The notes: generated by a model not told the origin, from the sequence alone. A DNA stretch of 64,000 nt from Microbacterium hydrocarbonoxydans (GCF_000956475.1 NZ_JYJB01000010.1:1054001-1118000), one strand, 5' to 3'; numbered from the stretch's first letter, positions 1-8,640 are shown. Program-made: numbers and translations.

Positions 1-1
1 C

Positions 2-1162
2 CGAAGTACCGCGGCCCCTCGAGTGATCGGCCTGGTGGTCGAGATTCCCGGTCGCCGCCAGGTTTTCCTCTCGATCGGACGGGTCAGCTCGATCCGTGCA
101 GGGCAGGTCATCAGCACGGGTCTCATCAACGTGCGCCGGTTCTCGCCGCGAGCCGGCGAGGTGCGCATCCTGGCCGAGATGCTCGGCCGCAGGGTGAACC
201 TCGTCGACGGCACAGGCACAGCCGTGATCGAAGATGTCGCGATCGAGCCGAACCGCCTGGGCGAATGGGCGATCAGCCAGCTGTTCCTGCGGCGTCCGAA
301 GACCAGCGCGTCTCCGTTCGCGAAGGGGCCGACGACCTTCGCGGCGTGGAACGACGTCTCGGAGCGACGCGCGCCCGGCGAATCCCAGTCCGCCGAGCAG
401 CTGGTCGCCTCGTACTCCGAACTGCACGCGGCCGATCTCGCCACGACCCTGCTCGATCTGCCGCAGCAGCGCCTGATCGAGGTCGCCGAGGAGCTCTCCG
501 ACGACCGCCTCGCCGATGCGCTCGAGGAGATGCCCGAGGACGATCAGGTCGACATCCTCGACCGTCTCGGTGATGAGCGCGCCGCCGACGTCCTCGACGA
601 GATGGAGCCGGACGACGCGGCCGACCTGCTCGCGCAGCTCCCGCCTGAGCGGCTCGAGCACCTGCTCGCCCTCATGGAGCCGGAGGAGGCGGAGGACGTC
701 AGGATGCTGCTGCGGTACGGCCCCGATACCGCCGGCGGCCTGATGACCCCTGAGCCCATCATCCTGTCGGCGGATGCGACGGTCGCCGAGGCGCTCGCGC
801 TGATCCGCCGCCACGAGCTGCATCCCGCACTCGCCGCGGCCGTCTTCGTCACGCTGCCGCCGTTCGAGACGCCGACGGGCCGCCTGCTCGGGATGGTGCA
901 CTTCCAGCGGATGCTGCGCTATCCCCCGCACGAGCGCCTCGGGGCGATCGTGGACGACAGCCTCGAGCCGGTTCCCGTCACGGCATCCGCCGCGGAGGTC
1001 GCCCGGATGCTCGCCAGCTACGACCTCGTGTCGCTCCCCGTGATCGACGCGGCGCACCGTCTCGTCGGAGCGATCAGCGTCGATGACGTGCTCGACTATC
1101 TGCTGCCCGACGACTGGCGCACGCATGACGACGACGAGCAGCCGGCCAAGGAGGTGCGCTGA
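2..1162 (+). CDS. MgtE N-terminal / CBS-domain protein (5' end outside window)
   Basis: The reading frame is open from base 2, so the gene begins upstream of the window and the first GTG at 23 is probably internal. What is visible is a PRC-barrel-like segment (GLVVEIPGRRQVFL), then acidic helical repeats typical of the MgtE N-terminal domain (DLATTLLDLP, ALEEMPEDDQ, VLDEMEPDDA), then a CBS pair beginning at GGLMTPEPI. No membrane channel domain follows; the protein ends after the second CBS domain (DDVLDYLLP). In full MgtE channels these domains sense Mg2+ and gate the pore, so this soluble relative is probably a regulator. The stop overlaps the DUF1003 start (TGATG), indicating an operon. 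Confidence 0.85.
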   Translation, partial: RSTAAPRVIGLVVEIPGRRQVFLSIGRVSSIRAGQVISTGLINVRRFSPRAGEVRILAEMLGRRVNLVDGTGTAVIEDVAIEPNRLGEWAISQLFLRRPKTSASPFAKGPTTFAAWNDVSERRAPGESQSAEQLVASYSELHAADLATTLLDLPQQRLIEVAEELSDDRLADALEEMPEDDQVDILDRLGDERAADVLDEMEPDDAADLLAQLPPERLEHLLALMEPEEAEDVRMLLRYGPDTAGGLMTPEPIILSADATVAEALALIRRHELHPALAAAVFVTLPPFETPTGRLLGMVHFQRMLRYPPHERLGAIVDDSLEPVPVTASAAEVARMLASYDLVSLPVIDAAHRLVGAISVDDVLDYLLPDDWRTHDDDEQPAKEVR

Positions 1163-1665
1163 TGGCCAAGAACAGCGCACGCCTCGACGCGCCGCTCGGC
1201 CGCGGCACCACGCGCCAGCGGCCCGCCTCCCGCGATCGCTTCGGCAGGTTCACCGAGTGGATCGCACGCGCCATGGGCACTCCCGCGTTCCTGTTGCTGC
1301 TCAGCCTGTTCTGCGTGCTCTGGATCGGCTGGAACACCCTCATGCCCGACAGCGTGCGCTTCGACGACGCGGCACTCGGCTTCACGGCGCTCACCCTGAT
1401 GCTGTCACTGCAGGCGTCGTACGCCGCTCCCCTGATCCTGCTCGCGCAGAACCGCCAGGACGACCGCGACCGCGTGCAGATCGAACAGGACCGGCAGCGC
1501 GCCGAGCGGAACCTCGCCGACACGGAGTACCTCGCACGAGAGATCGTCGCGCTGCGCATGTCGCTCGAGGAGCGCAACTCGCAGGTCGTGACGCGCGATG
1601 TGCTCCGCCAGGAGCTGAAGGCACTGCTCGCAGAGCTCGACGATCACGACGACAAGGCCTCATGA
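1162..1665 (+). CDS. DUF1003 membrane protein
   Basis: This 167-aa protein has a basic N-terminus, two membrane helices at about residues 39-58 (FLLLLSLFCVLWIGWN) and 72-95, and a charged C-terminal half that is probably a coiled coil (residues 97-165). The helix pair around 'LWIGWN' is the hallmark of the DUF1003 family, whose function is unknown. Its ATG overlaps the stop of the MgtE-N/CBS gene, and its own stop overlaps the mrp start (ATGA), so the three are co-translated. A role in Mg2+ or cation homeostasis is only suggested by the neighbouring gene. Confidence 0.85.
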   Translation: MAKNSARLDAPLGRGTTRQRPASRDRFGRFTEWIARAMGTPAFLLLLSLFCVLWIGWNTLMPDSVRFDDAALGFTALTLMLSLQASYAAPLILLAQNRQDDRDRVQIEQDRQRAERNLADTEYLAREIVALRMSLEERNSQVVTRDVLRQELKALLAELDDHDDKAS

Positions 1666-2780
1666 CGACTCAGGATGCTGTCCGGCAGGCGGTCGCCGCC
1701 GTCACCGACCCCGAGCTGCGCCGGCCCATCGGCGACCTCGACATGGTGCGCGACATCGTCGTCGACGGCTCGACGGCGCGGGTGTCCATCGTTCTCACGA
1801 TCGTCGGGTGCCCGGCCGCCGCGCGCATCGAGTCCGATGTGCGGGCGGCCGCAGCATCCGTTCCCGGCATCGAGGAAGCCGTCGTCGAGGTGGGCGTGAT
1901 GACCCCGGGTGAGCGCAAAGCGCTCACGGAGAAGCTCCGCGACGGGCGACCGGCCAGACAGATGCCGTTCGGTCCCGACTCGCTCACCCGCGTGATCCTC
2001 GTCTCCAGCGGCAAGGGGGGCGTCGGCAAGTCCACGATGACGGCCAATCTCGCGGTCGCTCTCGCGGAGCAGGGGCTCTCGGTCGGGCTGGTCGACGCCG
2101 ACGTGCATGGCTTCTCGATACCGGGGCTGCTCGGCATCCCTGCGGGCACTCAGCCGACCCGCATCGACGACCTGATGCTGCCCCCGGTCGCGTACGGGGT
2201 GAAGACGATCTCGATCGGCATGTTCCTGCGCGACGGCGAGGCCGTGGTCGCCTGGCGCGGACCCATGCTGCACCGCACCGTGCAGCAGTTCCTCACCGAC
2301 GTGTTCTTCGGCGACCTCGACATCCTGCTGATCGACATGCCCCCTGGCACCGGTGACATCGCGATCTCGATCGGGCAGATCCTCCCTCATGCCGAGGTGC
2401 TGGTCGTCACCACGCCACAGGCTGCGGCCGCCGAGGTGGCGATCCGCAGCGGCCTCGTCGCCCGTCAGACCGGCCAGAAGGTGATCGGGGTGGTCGAGAA
2501 CATGGCGGCGCTGACGCTTCCCGACGGCACCTCGATCGACCTCTTCGGCTCGGGAGGCGGTGCGGCCGTCGCCGAAGCCCTCTCCGCGGATGCTCCGGTC
2601 GAGCTGCTCGCGTCGATTCCGCTCAGCCCGGCCTTGCGAACCGGTGGCGACAGCGGCGTGCCGGTCGTGATCGGCGAGCCGTCGGATGCCGCCGCTGCGG
2701 CGATTCACGATCTCGCCCGCACCCTGAGCGGTCGCGGGCGGGGCCTCGCCGGACGCTCGCTGCCGATGCGGGTGGGCTGA
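1662..2780 (+). CDS. Mrp/ApbC-type P-loop ATPase
   Basis: This 372-aa cytoplasmic protein has an N-terminal MIP18/DUF59 domain (about residues 1-80) and a ParA/MinD-like ATPase domain with a deviant Walker A, GKGGVGKST, at residues 117-125. Mrp proteins are thought to carry or insert Fe-S clusters. The CxxC cluster-binding motif of Escherichia coli Mrp is absent: the segment after VVENMA reads LTLPDGTSIDLFG. From memory, actinobacterial homologues share this. The ATG at 1662 overlaps the DUF1003 stop; a longer open frame upstream of it is not needed. Confidence 0.9.
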   Translation: MTTQDAVRQAVAAVTDPELRRPIGDLDMVRDIVVDGSTARVSIVLTIVGCPAAARIESDVRAAAASVPGIEEAVVEVGVMTPGERKALTEKLRDGRPARQMPFGPDSLTRVILVSSGKGGVGKSTMTANLAVALAEQGLSVGLVDADVHGFSIPGLLGIPAGTQPTRIDDLMLPPVAYGVKTISIGMFLRDGEAVVAWRGPMLHRTVQQFLTDVFFGDLDILLIDMPPGTGDIAISIGQILPHAEVLVVTTPQAAAAEVAIRSGLVARQTGQKVIGVVENMAALTLPDGTSIDLFGSGGGAAVAEALSADAPVELLASIPLSPALRTGGDSGVPVVIGEPSDAAAAAIHDLARTLSGRGRGLAGRSLPMRVG

Positions 2781-2782
2781 TC

Positions 2783-3265
2783 GTGCCTTCGTCTTTACGG
2801 ATCGACGACACGCTGCTGCGCAGGATGGCGAGAGATGCGTCGTTCTACTCCCTCACGCGTCCGTGGGCCCTCGTGATGTGGGCTGTTCTCGCAGCTGCTC
2901 TCGCGACGAGCATCGTGAGTCTCGGATCAGCGGGGACGGATGCCGATGTGCTCACCGCCTGGATGCCGGTCGCCGTCGTCGCGCTGGCGGCATACGCCGT
3001 CTGGCTGACCGTCGTGAACGCCCGCCGGGCGGTGCGCGCCGCGATGCCACCCGAGACCATCGTGTGGGTAGAGCTCGGCGAGCGCGCGCTTCTCATCGGC
3101 GCGGACAAGCGCCGATCGGAGATTCCGTACGACGAGTTCCAGAGCATTCGAGCGGGTCGCGATGCGGTGCTGCTGAAGGTGCGCGGCGCCTCGGTCGTGA
3201 CGGCTGTGCCTCGCCCGCTGTTCACCGACGAAGACCTCGCGACGCTGCGTGCCAGGATCGCCTGA
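2783..3265 (+). CDS. Two-helix membrane protein with YcxB-like C-terminus
   Basis: This 160-aa protein starts at a GTG two bases after the mrp stop, so it is probably the last gene of that operon. It has two membrane helices at about residues 29-49 and 59-79, followed by a soluble tail with alternating beta-strand character (EIPYDEFQSIRAG, AVLLKVRG, VPRPLFTDEDLATLRARI). That tail resembles the C-terminal half of the YcxB-like family, which has no known function. The family call is by eye and could be wrong; the gene itself is secure from codon usage and position. Confidence 0.6.
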   Translation: MPSSLRIDDTLLRRMARDASFYSLTRPWALVMWAVLAAALATSIVSLGSAGTDADVLTAWMPVAVVALAAYAVWLTVVNARRAVRAAMPPETIVWVELGERALLIGADKRRSEIPYDEFQSIRAGRDAVLLKVRGASVVTAVPRPLFTDEDLATLRARIA

Positions 3266-3282
3266 TCAGCGAACCTGGGCTG

Positions 3283-3669
3283 TCACGTCGCTTCGGAGTC
3301 GAAGGGCGGCGGGCTCGTACGGGAGAACTCGTGCCGCTCGATCGGCGGCCGCACCGGGAAGGCGCTCGCAGCGGGCTCGACGAGGGCTGTGGCGGCCTTG
3401 ACGGGGGCCGGATCGTCTTCGAAGAGCGCGTCGCGGATGATGCGCCGGGGGTCGTACTGCCGCGGATCGAGCTTGCGCCAGTCGACATCCGTGATCTCGG
3501 GACCCATCTCCTCGCGCACACGGGACTTCGTGTCACGGAGCAGCTCGCCGCCGCGACGGACGAGCTTGGCGAATGACTCGGCATACCGCGGCAGACGCTC
3601 GGGACCGACGAGCAGCACGGCGATCAGGCCGATCAGCAGCATCTTCTCGAAGGTGAGCCCGAATCCCAT
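3283..3669 (-). CDS. tatB: Sec-independent protein translocase subunit TatB
   Basis: This 128-aa protein begins with a short periplasmic N-terminus and one membrane helix (EKMLLIGLIAVLLV, residues 8-21), immediately followed by the GPERLP hinge and an amphipathic helix (YAESFAKLVRRGGELLRD). This is the TatA/B architecture, and the long acidic tail favours TatB, which recognises twin-arginine substrates together with TatC. TatA and TatC are not in the window. The gene converges with the mrp operon, with 17 bp between stop codons. A -10-like TAGCCT lies 6 nt before the ATG. Confidence 0.88.
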   Translation of the reverse strand: MGFGLTFEKMLLIGLIAVLLVGPERLPRYAESFAKLVRRGGELLRDTKSRVREEMGPEITDVDWRKLDPRQYDPRRIIRDALFEDDPAPVKAATALVEPAASAFPVRPPIERHEFSRTSPPPFDSEAT

Positions 3670-3675
3670 CTCCCC

Positions 3676-3681
3676 AGGCTA
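3676..3681 (-). promoter_or_regulatory. -10 hexamer of tatB (possible leaderless start)
   Basis: TAGCCT on the minus strand ends 6 nt before the tatB ATG. The intervening bases GGGGAG could also act as a Shine-Dalgarno, so this case is ambiguous. Confidence 0.35.
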
Positions 3682-3757
3682 CCGCCGCGCCTGCCCTCTC
3701 GCCGCACGCTGAGCGCATACGCTGAGAACACACACATCCAGGTGGGAGAAAAGGGCC

Positions 3758-4393
3758 ATGAGCGAGCACGACGCGAACGCGCGTTTCATCCGCGAATCCA
3801 TCGTCGAGCCTGCATCCATCGCCCGCGCCCGCGCGCACGCGATCGAACTCGGCGCGGCGCCGGTGAGCGCGGCCGTCGGATCGCAGATCGCCGTCCTCGC
3901 CGCCGCGACCGGCGCGCGCTCGATCGTCGAGATCGGCACCGGCGCCGGCGTCTCGGGCCTGTGGCTGCTGCACGGCGCCCCGCAGGCGGTGCTCACCTCG
4001 ATCGACAACGAGCCCGAGCATCTCGCCGCCGCACGCCAGGCATTCGCCGATGCCCGGGTGCCCGCGACGAAAGCCCGGTTCATCACGGGGCGCGCGGCCG
4101 ACGTACTGCCGCGCATGAACGAGGCGTCGTACGACATCGTCCTGATCGACGCAGACCCGGAGAACGTGATTGAGTACGTCGAGCACGGGCTCCGCCTCGC
4201 GCGCACCGGAGGCATGGTGCTCGTCCCCCGGGTGCTGACGGGAGGACGCGTCGCGGACCCTGTGCAGCGCGACGAGATCACCTCCGCGTACCGGTCGCTG
4301 ATCCAGGAGACGCAGGAGTCGTCCGCGGTCCTCGCCACCGTCTCCGCCTCGGGCGAAGGCCTGCTCCAGCTCATCAGCGTCGACAACGACTGA
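3758..4393 (+). CDS. Class I SAM-dependent O-methyltransferase
   Basis: This 211-aa soluble protein resembles the catechol/caffeoyl-CoA O-methyltransferase family (Methyltransf_3). The SAM-binding glycine loop EIGTGAGVSG is at residues 59-68, an acidic residue after beta-2 (TSIDNEPEHL) would contact the SAM ribose, and VLIDADPENV is the motif around the metal-binding aspartate. The substrate cannot be predicted. The start has a purine-rich ribosome site (GGTGGGAGAAAAGGG) and a possible -10 (TACGCT at 3718) about 35 nt upstream. The gene is monocistronic and ends at a strong hairpin. Confidence 0.88.
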   Translation: MSEHDANARFIRESIVEPASIARARAHAIELGAAPVSAAVGSQIAVLAAATGARSIVEIGTGAGVSGLWLLHGAPQAVLTSIDNEPEHLAAARQAFADARVPATKARFITGRAADVLPRMNEASYDIVLIDADPENVIEYVEHGLRLARTGGMVLVPRVLTGGRVADPVQRDEITSAYRSLIQETQESSAVLATVSASGEGLLQLISVDND

Positions 4394-4403
4394 GCCGTGA
4401 ACG

Positions 4404-4447
4404 ACGAAGGAGGGCGGCGGATCCGAAGATCCGCCGCCCTCCTTCGT
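4404..4447 (+). terminator. Intrinsic terminator, 20-bp perfect stem
   Basis: Bases 4404-4423 pair perfectly with 4428-4447 around a CGAA tetraloop, directly after the methyltransferase stop. The inner stem is GGAGGGCGGCGGATC against GATCCGCCGCCCTCC. There is no long U-tract, as is common in actinobacteria. It lies between convergent genes and may act in both directions. Confidence 0.85.
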
Positions 4448-4459
4448 AGCACTCGCCCC

Positions 4460-4483
4460 TTGGGCTGCTGAGCCTGTCGAAGT
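4460..4483. repeat. Possible dispersed intergenic repeat fragment
   Basis: The segment containing GGGCTGCTGAGCCTGTCGAA lies between the terminator and the DUF3117 stop codon. I recall the string GAGCCTGTCGAAG as a frequent intergenic element in Microbacterium and related genomes, but only this copy is seen here, so the call rests on memory. Confidence 0.35.
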
Positions 4484-4484
4484 A

Positions 4485-4658
4485 TCAGGCCGGCGCCACG
4501 ACAGCGGCGAGCACGTCGTGAAGCTCCTTGGCCTCCGCGTCGTTCACGGAGACGACCAGACGCCCACCGCCTTCGAGCGGGACGCGCACGATGATGAGTC
4601 GTCCTTCTTTCACAGCCTCCATGGGTCCGTCTCCGGTCCTCGGCTTCATCGCTGCCAT
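4485..4658 (-). CDS. DUF3117 small protein
   Basis: This 57-aa cytoplasmic protein begins MAAMKPRTGDGPMEAVKEGR and continues with a basic/hydrophobic beta-rich segment and VSVNDAEAKELHDVL. It is a near-canonical member of DUF3117, an actinobacteria-restricted small-protein family of unknown function. The frame is open further upstream, but the ATG at 4658 is preferred because it is preceded by AAAAGGAGCC, and the family starts here. Confidence 0.9.
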   Translation of the reverse strand: MAAMKPRTGDGPMEAVKEGRLIIVRVPLEGGGRLVVSVNDAEAKELHDVLAAVVAPA

Positions 4659-4752
4659 CGTGGCTCCTTTTCCTCGGTGGTATGGAACCAGTTTATCGGG
4701 TGTTACTGATGCCAGGAGTTCGCATGTGCATAAATGCATCAATCATTAACAT

Positions 4753-5970
4753 TCACGGCACCTGCCAGTAGGTGCTGCCGAGGGCGTAGACGAAGTGGAT
4801 CCATGTCCATTGGCCGATCAGGCACGCGACCAACACGCATATCCGCCAGACACGCGAGCGCGGCACGGCGACCGCGCCCCACAGCGGGGAGATCGGAAGG
4901 AGAAGCCGGAACGTGCTCGACTGCGGAAAGAAGACGGCGAGCAGATAGAGCAGGTAACTCGCGCTCCAGAGGCGGATGTCGCTTCCCAGCGCTCGCACGT
5001 GCCGCGAGTAGATGAGCGCCCCGCCGCTCGCCACGACCAGTATCGCGAGCGCGATCGGTCCCCAGGACTGCGGGAGTCCCCATTCCCCGAACCAGAACTG
5101 CGACGCCTGGATCCATCCCTCGAAGGGGATGAACCCGTCGACTCCCCCGAGTATCCAGTGGCGTCTCCAGGCGAGCTCCGTGGCGAGATACGCCCCGTGG
5201 TCGCCCGTGGCGATGCCCGCGATCACCTGCCAGGCGAAGCCGCACAGGGTGGCGAGCGCACCCGCGGCGACGATGTGGACGACGTGAGCGGCGGGCAGCG
5301 GATCGTCTCGCCGACGATACCAGCGCAGGATGCCGTGGAGCCCGAGGAAGAGGGCGAATGCGAGGACGCCTGGACGCGTGAACGCGAGAAGGGGAACCAG
5401 CAGGTAGAGACGTGCATACCGCCGCTGAGCGACCGCGTCGAGCGCGAGGAAGAGCAGCAGCAGGAAGAGCGTCTCCGCGTAGCCGACCTGGAACATCGCG
5501 GCCACGGGGCCCGAGGCGAAGAAGACGACGGCCCATGTCGCGGCTGAGCGTCCGATGTGCGCGCGCAGCAGCCGGTGCAGAACCAAGCAGGCGAGATACC
5601 CCGCGACGAAGGAGATCAGGAATGCTCCGAGCCCCCACGAGCCGAACGGCAGCCCGACGGCCTTCGCGGCGTATGCGTAGATCGGCATGAACGCCCAGGT
5701 GTTCTCTGCGATCTCGCCGGTATCGGTCAGCGGAAGCGTGGCGGGGTACCCGTAGTCGGCCACCGACCAGTACCACTGCGCATCCCAGCCCAGAACGAAG
5801 TCGGCCAGCCCGGGCTGCACGCCGAAGCGCGACAGGGAGGTGGACTGCGTCGCCGCGACCACCAGGAACCCCGTGGTGACCGCGCGTGCGCACAGATAGA
5901 TGACCGCGATGCGCAGCGCGAGCGGCGCGCCCGCCCAGCGGCGGGAGGCGGTCAGCGCGAGCTGAGCCAT
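4753..5970 (-). CDS. Polytopic mannosyltransferase of the PIG-V type
   Basis: This 405-aa membrane protein has roughly ten hydrophobic helices. Near the N-terminus it carries FVLGWDAQWYWSVADYGYP, the WDAxWY...GYP pattern of PIG-V/GT-C mannosyltransferases that use polyprenyl-phosphate mannose. Such bacterial proteins mannosylate lipids, glycans or proteins on the outer face of the membrane; the acceptor is unknown. The ATG at 5970 lies inside the end of dapE (19-bp overlap), suggesting translational coupling. A longer frame upstream is antisense-like and was rejected. Confidence 0.75.
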   Translation of the reverse strand: MAQLALTASRRWAGAPLALRIAVIYLCARAVTTGFLVVAATQSTSLSRFGVQPGLADFVLGWDAQWYWSVADYGYPATLPLTDTGEIAENTWAFMPIYAYAAKAVGLPFGSWGLGAFLISFVAGYLACLVLHRLLRAHIGRSAATWAVVFFASGPVAAMFQVGYAETLFLLLLFLALDAVAQRRYARLYLLVPLLAFTRPGVLAFALFLGLHGILRWYRRRDDPLPAAHVVHIVAAGALATLCGFAWQVIAGIATGDHGAYLATELAWRRHWILGGVDGFIPFEGWIQASQFWFGEWGLPQSWGPIALAILVVASGGALIYSRHVRALGSDIRLWSASYLLYLLAVFFPQSSTFRLLLPISPLWGAVAVPRSRVWRICVLVACLIGQWTWIHFVYALGSTYWQVP

Positions 5971-7025
5971 GCGCGCAGCCCGCGTTCGACGGCGTCGATC
6001 TGCGAGAGCGGCACTCGCTCCTCGTCGTGGTGAGCGAGGTGCGGGTCGCCTGGGCCGTAGTTCACGGCCGGGATCCCCAGCGCCGAGAATCGGGCGACAT
6101 CGGTCCAACCGTACTTCGGCCGCGGCTCTGCACCGACTGCCGTGACGAACTGCCGGGCGATGTCGACGTCGAGTCCGGGACGAGCACCTTCGGCGGCATC
6201 CGTGATCTCCACCTCGAAGCCGTCGAGGATGTTGCGCACGTGCGCCTCCGCGTCTGCGGCCGACTTGCTCGGTGCGAAGCGGTAGTTGATCTCGACCTCG
6301 CAGTAGTCGGGGATCACGTTGCCCGCGACGCCTCCCGCGATCCGGACGGCGCTCAGGCTCTCCCGATACACCAGTCCCTCCACCTCCACGGAGTGGGGGC
6401 GGTATTCGGCGAGCCTCGTGAGGATGGGCGCGGCGGCGTGGATCGCGTTCTCGCCGATCCACGCTCGCGCCGCGTGCGCGCGCACGCCGTGCGTGCGCAC
6501 GACGGCCCGCAGCGTGCCGTTACATCCGCCTTCGACCTCGCCGTTCGACGGCTCACCGAGGATCGCGAAATCGGCGGCGAAGAGATCGGGTCGAACAGCC
6601 GCGAGCAGAGCCAGTCCGTTCTTCGAAGCCTCGACCTCCTCGTTGTCGTACCACATCCAGGTGATGTCGACCACAGGATCGGTGAGCTCGGCGGCGAGCT
6701 TGAGCTGCACGGCGGTGCCCGCCTTCATGTCGACCGTGCCTCGTCCCCACAGATACGGCACGCCATCGAGCTCGATGTCCCGGACCGGCACGTTGCCATT
6801 GATCGGCACTGTGTCGATGTGTCCGGCGATGGCCACACGCTGTGCGCGACCGAGGTTCGTCCGGGCGACGACGGTGTTGCCATGGCGGATCACCTCGAGG
6901 TGCGCGGATGCGGAGATCGCATGCTCGATCTCGTCGGCGAGAAGTCGCTCGTCGCCCGAGACGCTCGGGATGTCGCAGATCGCGCGAGTCAGGTCGACGG
7001 AGGACGAGGTGAGATCGAGCGGCAT
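5952..7025 (-). CDS. dapE: Succinyl-diaminopimelate desuccinylase
   Basis: This 357-aa M20-family metalloenzyme removes succinate from N-succinyl-LL-2,6-diaminopimelate in lysine and peptidoglycan DAP synthesis. Visible di-zinc motifs are AGHIDTVP (H69, D71), GRGTVDMKAG (D99) and the catalytic glutamates in YDNEEVEASKNG (residues 129-130). EPSNGEVEGGCNG and GPGDPHLAHHDEE complete the family signature. The ATG at 7025 is chosen because a TAGGCT hexamer ends 7 nt upstream. dapD is divergent just upstream, and dapC lies 7 kb away in the same window. Confidence 0.93.
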   Translation of the reverse strand: MPLDLTSSSVDLTRAICDIPSVSGDERLLADEIEHAISASAHLEVIRHGNTVVARTNLGRAQRVAIAGHIDTVPINGNVPVRDIELDGVPYLWGRGTVDMKAGTAVQLKLAAELTDPVVDITWMWYDNEEVEASKNGLALLAAVRPDLFAADFAILGEPSNGEVEGGCNGTLRAVVRTHGVRAHAARAWIGENAIHAAAPILTRLAEYRPHSVEVEGLVYRESLSAVRIAGGVAGNVIPDYCEVEINYRFAPSKSAADAEAHVRNILDGFEVEITDAAEGARPGLDVDIARQFVTAVGAEPRPKYGWTDVARFSALGIPAVNYGPGDPHLAHHDEERVPLSQIDAVERGLRAWLSSR

Positions 7026-7032
7026 GCCGTCA

Positions 7033-7038
7033 AGCCTA
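7033..7038 (-). promoter_or_regulatory. -10 hexamer of dapE (leaderless)
   Basis: TAGGCT on the minus strand ends 7 nt before the dapE ATG, with no Shine-Dalgarno between. It faces the dapD -10 box across 41 bp. Confidence 0.5.
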
Positions 7039-7079
7039 CTCAGACCGACATATGCACAGAGCGCGAGCGCACGGCGCGC

Positions 7080-7085
7080 TAGCGT
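7080..7085 (+). promoter_or_regulatory. -10 hexamer of dapD (leaderless)
   Basis: TAGCGT ends 7 nt before the dapD ATG, with no Shine-Dalgarno between. Together with the dapE box it makes 7033-7085 a compact divergent promoter. Confidence 0.5.
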
Positions 7086-7092
7086 TGTCTCC

Positions 7093-8046
7093 ATGACTGA
7101 CGCGCGCACAGCATGGGGTACAGGACTCACGACGATCGCGGGCGATGGCACCGTTCTGGACGCCTGGTTTCCCGAGGTGGCCACGGGCGAGCCGGATGCT
7201 GAGGCTGTCGCCGCCGCGCTGAGGGCGGTCGAGGCGCTCGCCGGACCGGATGAGCGCCGCAACGTCACGGTCGAGACCGTGCATCTGGTGATCGACCTCG
7301 ATGCGGCGCCCACCTCCACCGCCGATGCCTATCTGCGCCTGCACGCCCTGTCGCATCTCGTCGCGCGCCCGAACGAGGTGAACCTGGACGGCATCTTCGC
7401 GCACCTTCCCACCGTCGCGTGGACCAACGCGGGCCCGGTGCACCCTGATGACGCCAACCGCCTTCGCCCGGCGCTGCAGCGCGCCGGCATCCAGGTGCAG
7501 GGCCTGGACAAGTTCCCGCGGCTGACCGACTACGTCCAGCCGTCCGGCGTCCGCATCGCGGACGCGTCGCGGGTGCGACTCGGCGCGCACCTCTCCCCCG
7601 GCACCACCGTCATGCACGAGGGCTTCGTGAACTTCAACGCCGGAACCCTCGGCGCCTCGATGGTGGAGGGGCGCATCTCGCAGGGCGTCGTCGTCGGCGA
7701 CGGCAGCGACATCGGCGGCGGCGCGTCGATCATGGGGACTCTCTCCGGCGGCGGCCAGCACCGCGTCTCGATCGGTGCCCGCACGCTGCTCGGTGCGAAC
7801 TCCGGCATCGGCATCTCGCTGGGCGACGACTGCGTCGTGGAGGCCGGACTCTACGTGACGGCGGGGACGAAGATCGTCCTCGTCGACGGCCCGCGCACCG
7901 CGGACGGCGGCCGCACGAGCGTGAAGGGCGCCGAGCTGTCCGGGCGCGACGGCCTGCTGTTCCGGCGGAACTCGCTGAGCGGCGCGGTCGAGGCCGTTCA
8001 GCGCGCAGGCGTCGGAGTGACTCTCAACGAGGCCCTGCACGCCTGA
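7093..8046 (+). CDS. dapD: Tetrahydrodipicolinate N-succinyltransferase
   Basis: This 317-aa enzyme uses succinyl-CoA to succinylate tetrahydrodipicolinate, upstream of DapC and DapE. The sequence is of the actinobacterial long type: an N-terminal domain, then a left-handed beta-helix of hexapeptide repeats at roughly residues 150-260 (VRLGAHLSPGTTV, NAGTLGASMVEGRI, GDGSDIGGGASIMGTLSGGG). The family works as a trimer in the cytoplasm. The open frame extends far upstream through dapE antisense, but the ATG at 7093 is supported by the -10 box and by the family N-terminus (WGTGLTTI). Confidence 0.93.
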   Translation: MTDARTAWGTGLTTIAGDGTVLDAWFPEVATGEPDAEAVAAALRAVEALAGPDERRNVTVETVHLVIDLDAAPTSTADAYLRLHALSHLVARPNEVNLDGIFAHLPTVAWTNAGPVHPDDANRLRPALQRAGIQVQGLDKFPRLTDYVQPSGVRIADASRVRLGAHLSPGTTVMHEGFVNFNAGTLGASMVEGRISQGVVVGDGSDIGGGASIMGTLSGGGQHRVSIGARTLLGANSGIGISLGDDCVVEAGLYVTAGTKIVLVDGPRTADGGRTSVKGAELSGRDGLLFRRNSLSGAVEAVQRAGVGVTLNEALHA

Positions 8047-8070
8047 GCGCGACGCCTGCGATCGGGCTGA

Positions 8071-8640
8071 TCAGGCTCGGAGAGAGTCGATCGCAAGATC
8101 TATCAGGCGGCGGCGCTGCTGCTCGTCGTCCGCGCGCACGGCACTGACGGCCGATACGAGCTTGACGACGTCGCTCACCGAGAGCTCCGGCTTGACATCG
8201 CCTGAGGCCTGAGCGTTCTTCACGAGCGAAGAGCCTGCGCCGAGAAGGCTGGCCTTGCAGTCCGCGAACACTCGCGACTCGCCGTTGAGTCCGGCCAGAA
8301 GCGCGTGCTTGGTGCCGACGTACTCGACGAAGCGGTCGAGCCACGCGCGCAGCGCGGACCACGGCTCGAGATCGGCCACGTCGTTCGCGGCGAGGATGAG
8401 AGCTTCGACCTCACTGAGATAGATGGTCTCGATCAGGTCGTCCCTGGTCGGGAAGTTCCGGTAGAGCGTGCCGATGCCGACGCCCGCTCTCCGGGCGATG
8501 TCCTCGAGCGACGCCCCGGCGCCGTCTTCGCCGAAGGCCTCCCGTCCGGCCGCGACAAGAGCATCGAAGTTGCGCGCCGCATCGGCTCGGCGCGGACGCC
8601 GTTCGTCCAGAGTGGGCGCTGCCACCAGCTCAGCGGTCAT
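8071..8640 (-). CDS. TetR-family transcriptional repressor
   Basis: This 189-aa protein has an N-terminal helix-turn-helix of TetR type at about residues 43-63 (SLEDIARRAGVGIGTLYRNFP), followed by an all-helical ligand-binding domain. The HTH is typical of regulators related to the TetR_N/SbtR group. It is divergent from the MFS exporter gene at 8777, and the 136-bp space between them holds three palindromic sites, so it most likely represses the exporter and itself. The inducer is unknown. GAAGGA 8 nt upstream can serve as ribosome site. Confidence 0.9.
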   Translation of the reverse strand: MTAELVAAPTLDERRPRRADAARNFDALVAAGREAFGEDGAGASLEDIARRAGVGIGTLYRNFPTRDDLIETIYLSEVEALILAANDVADLEPWSALRAWLDRFVEYVGTKHALLAGLNGESRVFADCKASLLGAGSSLVKNAQASGDVKPELSVSDVVKLVSAVSAVRADDEQQRRRLIDLAIDSLRA

